A program made the position numbers and the translations under genes. The notes under the pieces are model-generated. The model did no database searches. It was not told the origin of the DNA and worked only from the letters and a program-made list of their open reading frames with translations. Below, one piece after another: positions 6,018-6,104 of a stretch of 6,104 nt of DNA. Position 1 is the stretch's first letter. Each line of letters begins with the position of its first letter. Source of the stretch: Rhodobacteraceae bacterium UBA2553 (GTDB lineage: Bacteria; Pseudomonadota; Alphaproteobacteria; Rhodobacterales; Rhodobacteraceae); NCBI GenBank assembly GCA_002340515.1, contig DDMF01000085.1:1-6104 (forward strand). Reading direction: 5' to 3'.

Positions 6018-6047
6018 ATATGGGGGCTGCGACACCCACCCTGTCAA
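6018..6047 (-). promoter_or_regulatory. Candidate promoter of the four-gene minus-strand cluster, RpoH-like
   Basis: On the minus strand a perfect TTGACA (6047-6042) is followed after 16 bp by CCCCATAT (6025-6018). The CCCCAT box is the hallmark of heat-shock sigma (RpoH/sigma-32) -10 elements, and TTGACA is close to its TTGAAA -35. The same DNA can be read as a sigma-70 promoter only with a long 19-bp spacer to CATATC. It lies about 46 bp before the ATG at 5972, giving a short leader. It is a motif-based call; alphaproteobacterial RpoH and housekeeping promoters share the TTG core. Confidence 0.45.
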
Positions 6048-6104
6048 TGCTGCCCCGAGGTCAGCCCAACCAGGATCTGCCGCTTTTTTCTTGCCAAAAA
6101 TATC
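6048..6104. other. Right-edge non-coding stretch
   Basis: No gene, convincing hairpin or repeat is seen here. It is AT-rich at the extreme edge, with a T6 run on the plus strand near 6086-6091, which may belong to upstream promoter DNA or to the neighbouring gene outside the window. Confidence 0.4.

Noticed and set aside
5973..6047. A 25-residue N-terminal extension of the small membrane protein
   Set aside because: It would precede the strong GGGAGGA site and run through the likely promoter; the ATG at 5972 leads straight into the transmembrane helix.

Overview
The window looks like chromosomal DNA of an alphaproteobacterium, most probably of the Rhodobacteraceae/Roseobacter group. This rests on the moderately GC-rich coding style, the kinds of protein present and a PhaR-type operator motif; no rRNA or other taxonomic marker is present. 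I see no insertion sequence, CRISPR array, tRNA or phage gene. Six genes are essentially complete and one runs off the left edge.

Left part (1-1317, minus strand): a biosynthetic acetyl-CoA acetyltransferase (PhaA type) lacking only its last few codons. Its 167-bp upstream gap holds an exact CTGC-N3-GCAG palindrome, the motif remembered for the PHA-responsive repressor PhaR. It lies inside a candidate promoter spacer. A 12-bp interrupted hairpin follows just before the ribosome binding site.

Middle (1318-2852): a stand-alone, catalytically complete EAL-domain protein (predicted c-di-GMP phosphodiesterase, minus strand) diverges from a DNA-3-methyladenine glycosylase I gene (tag, plus strand). 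The 146-bp gap between them carries a short dyad over candidate -35 elements on both strands. tag runs convergently into the next block, overlapping it by 26 bp.

Right part (2827-5972, all minus strand, probably one operon): in transcription order, a small membrane-anchored protein of unknown function, a histidine-box membrane oxygenase of the fatty acid hydroxylase/sterol desaturase superfamily that resembles alkylglycerol monooxygenase, a small alpha/beta hydrolase, and an MltB-type lytic murein transglycosylase with a probable Tat signal. The first two overlap by ATGA. The upstream DNA has a TTGACA and a CCCCATAT box, which resembles a heat-shock-sigma (RpoH) promoter as much as a housekeeping one. 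The shared theme appears to be envelope and lipid maintenance; the link between the oxygenase and the hydrolase is inference.

Most of the window is ordinary. The points most worth a second look are the PhaR-type operator plus leader hairpin before the thiolase, the AGMO-like cluster, and its possible RpoH promoter. I found no convincing wholly new system.
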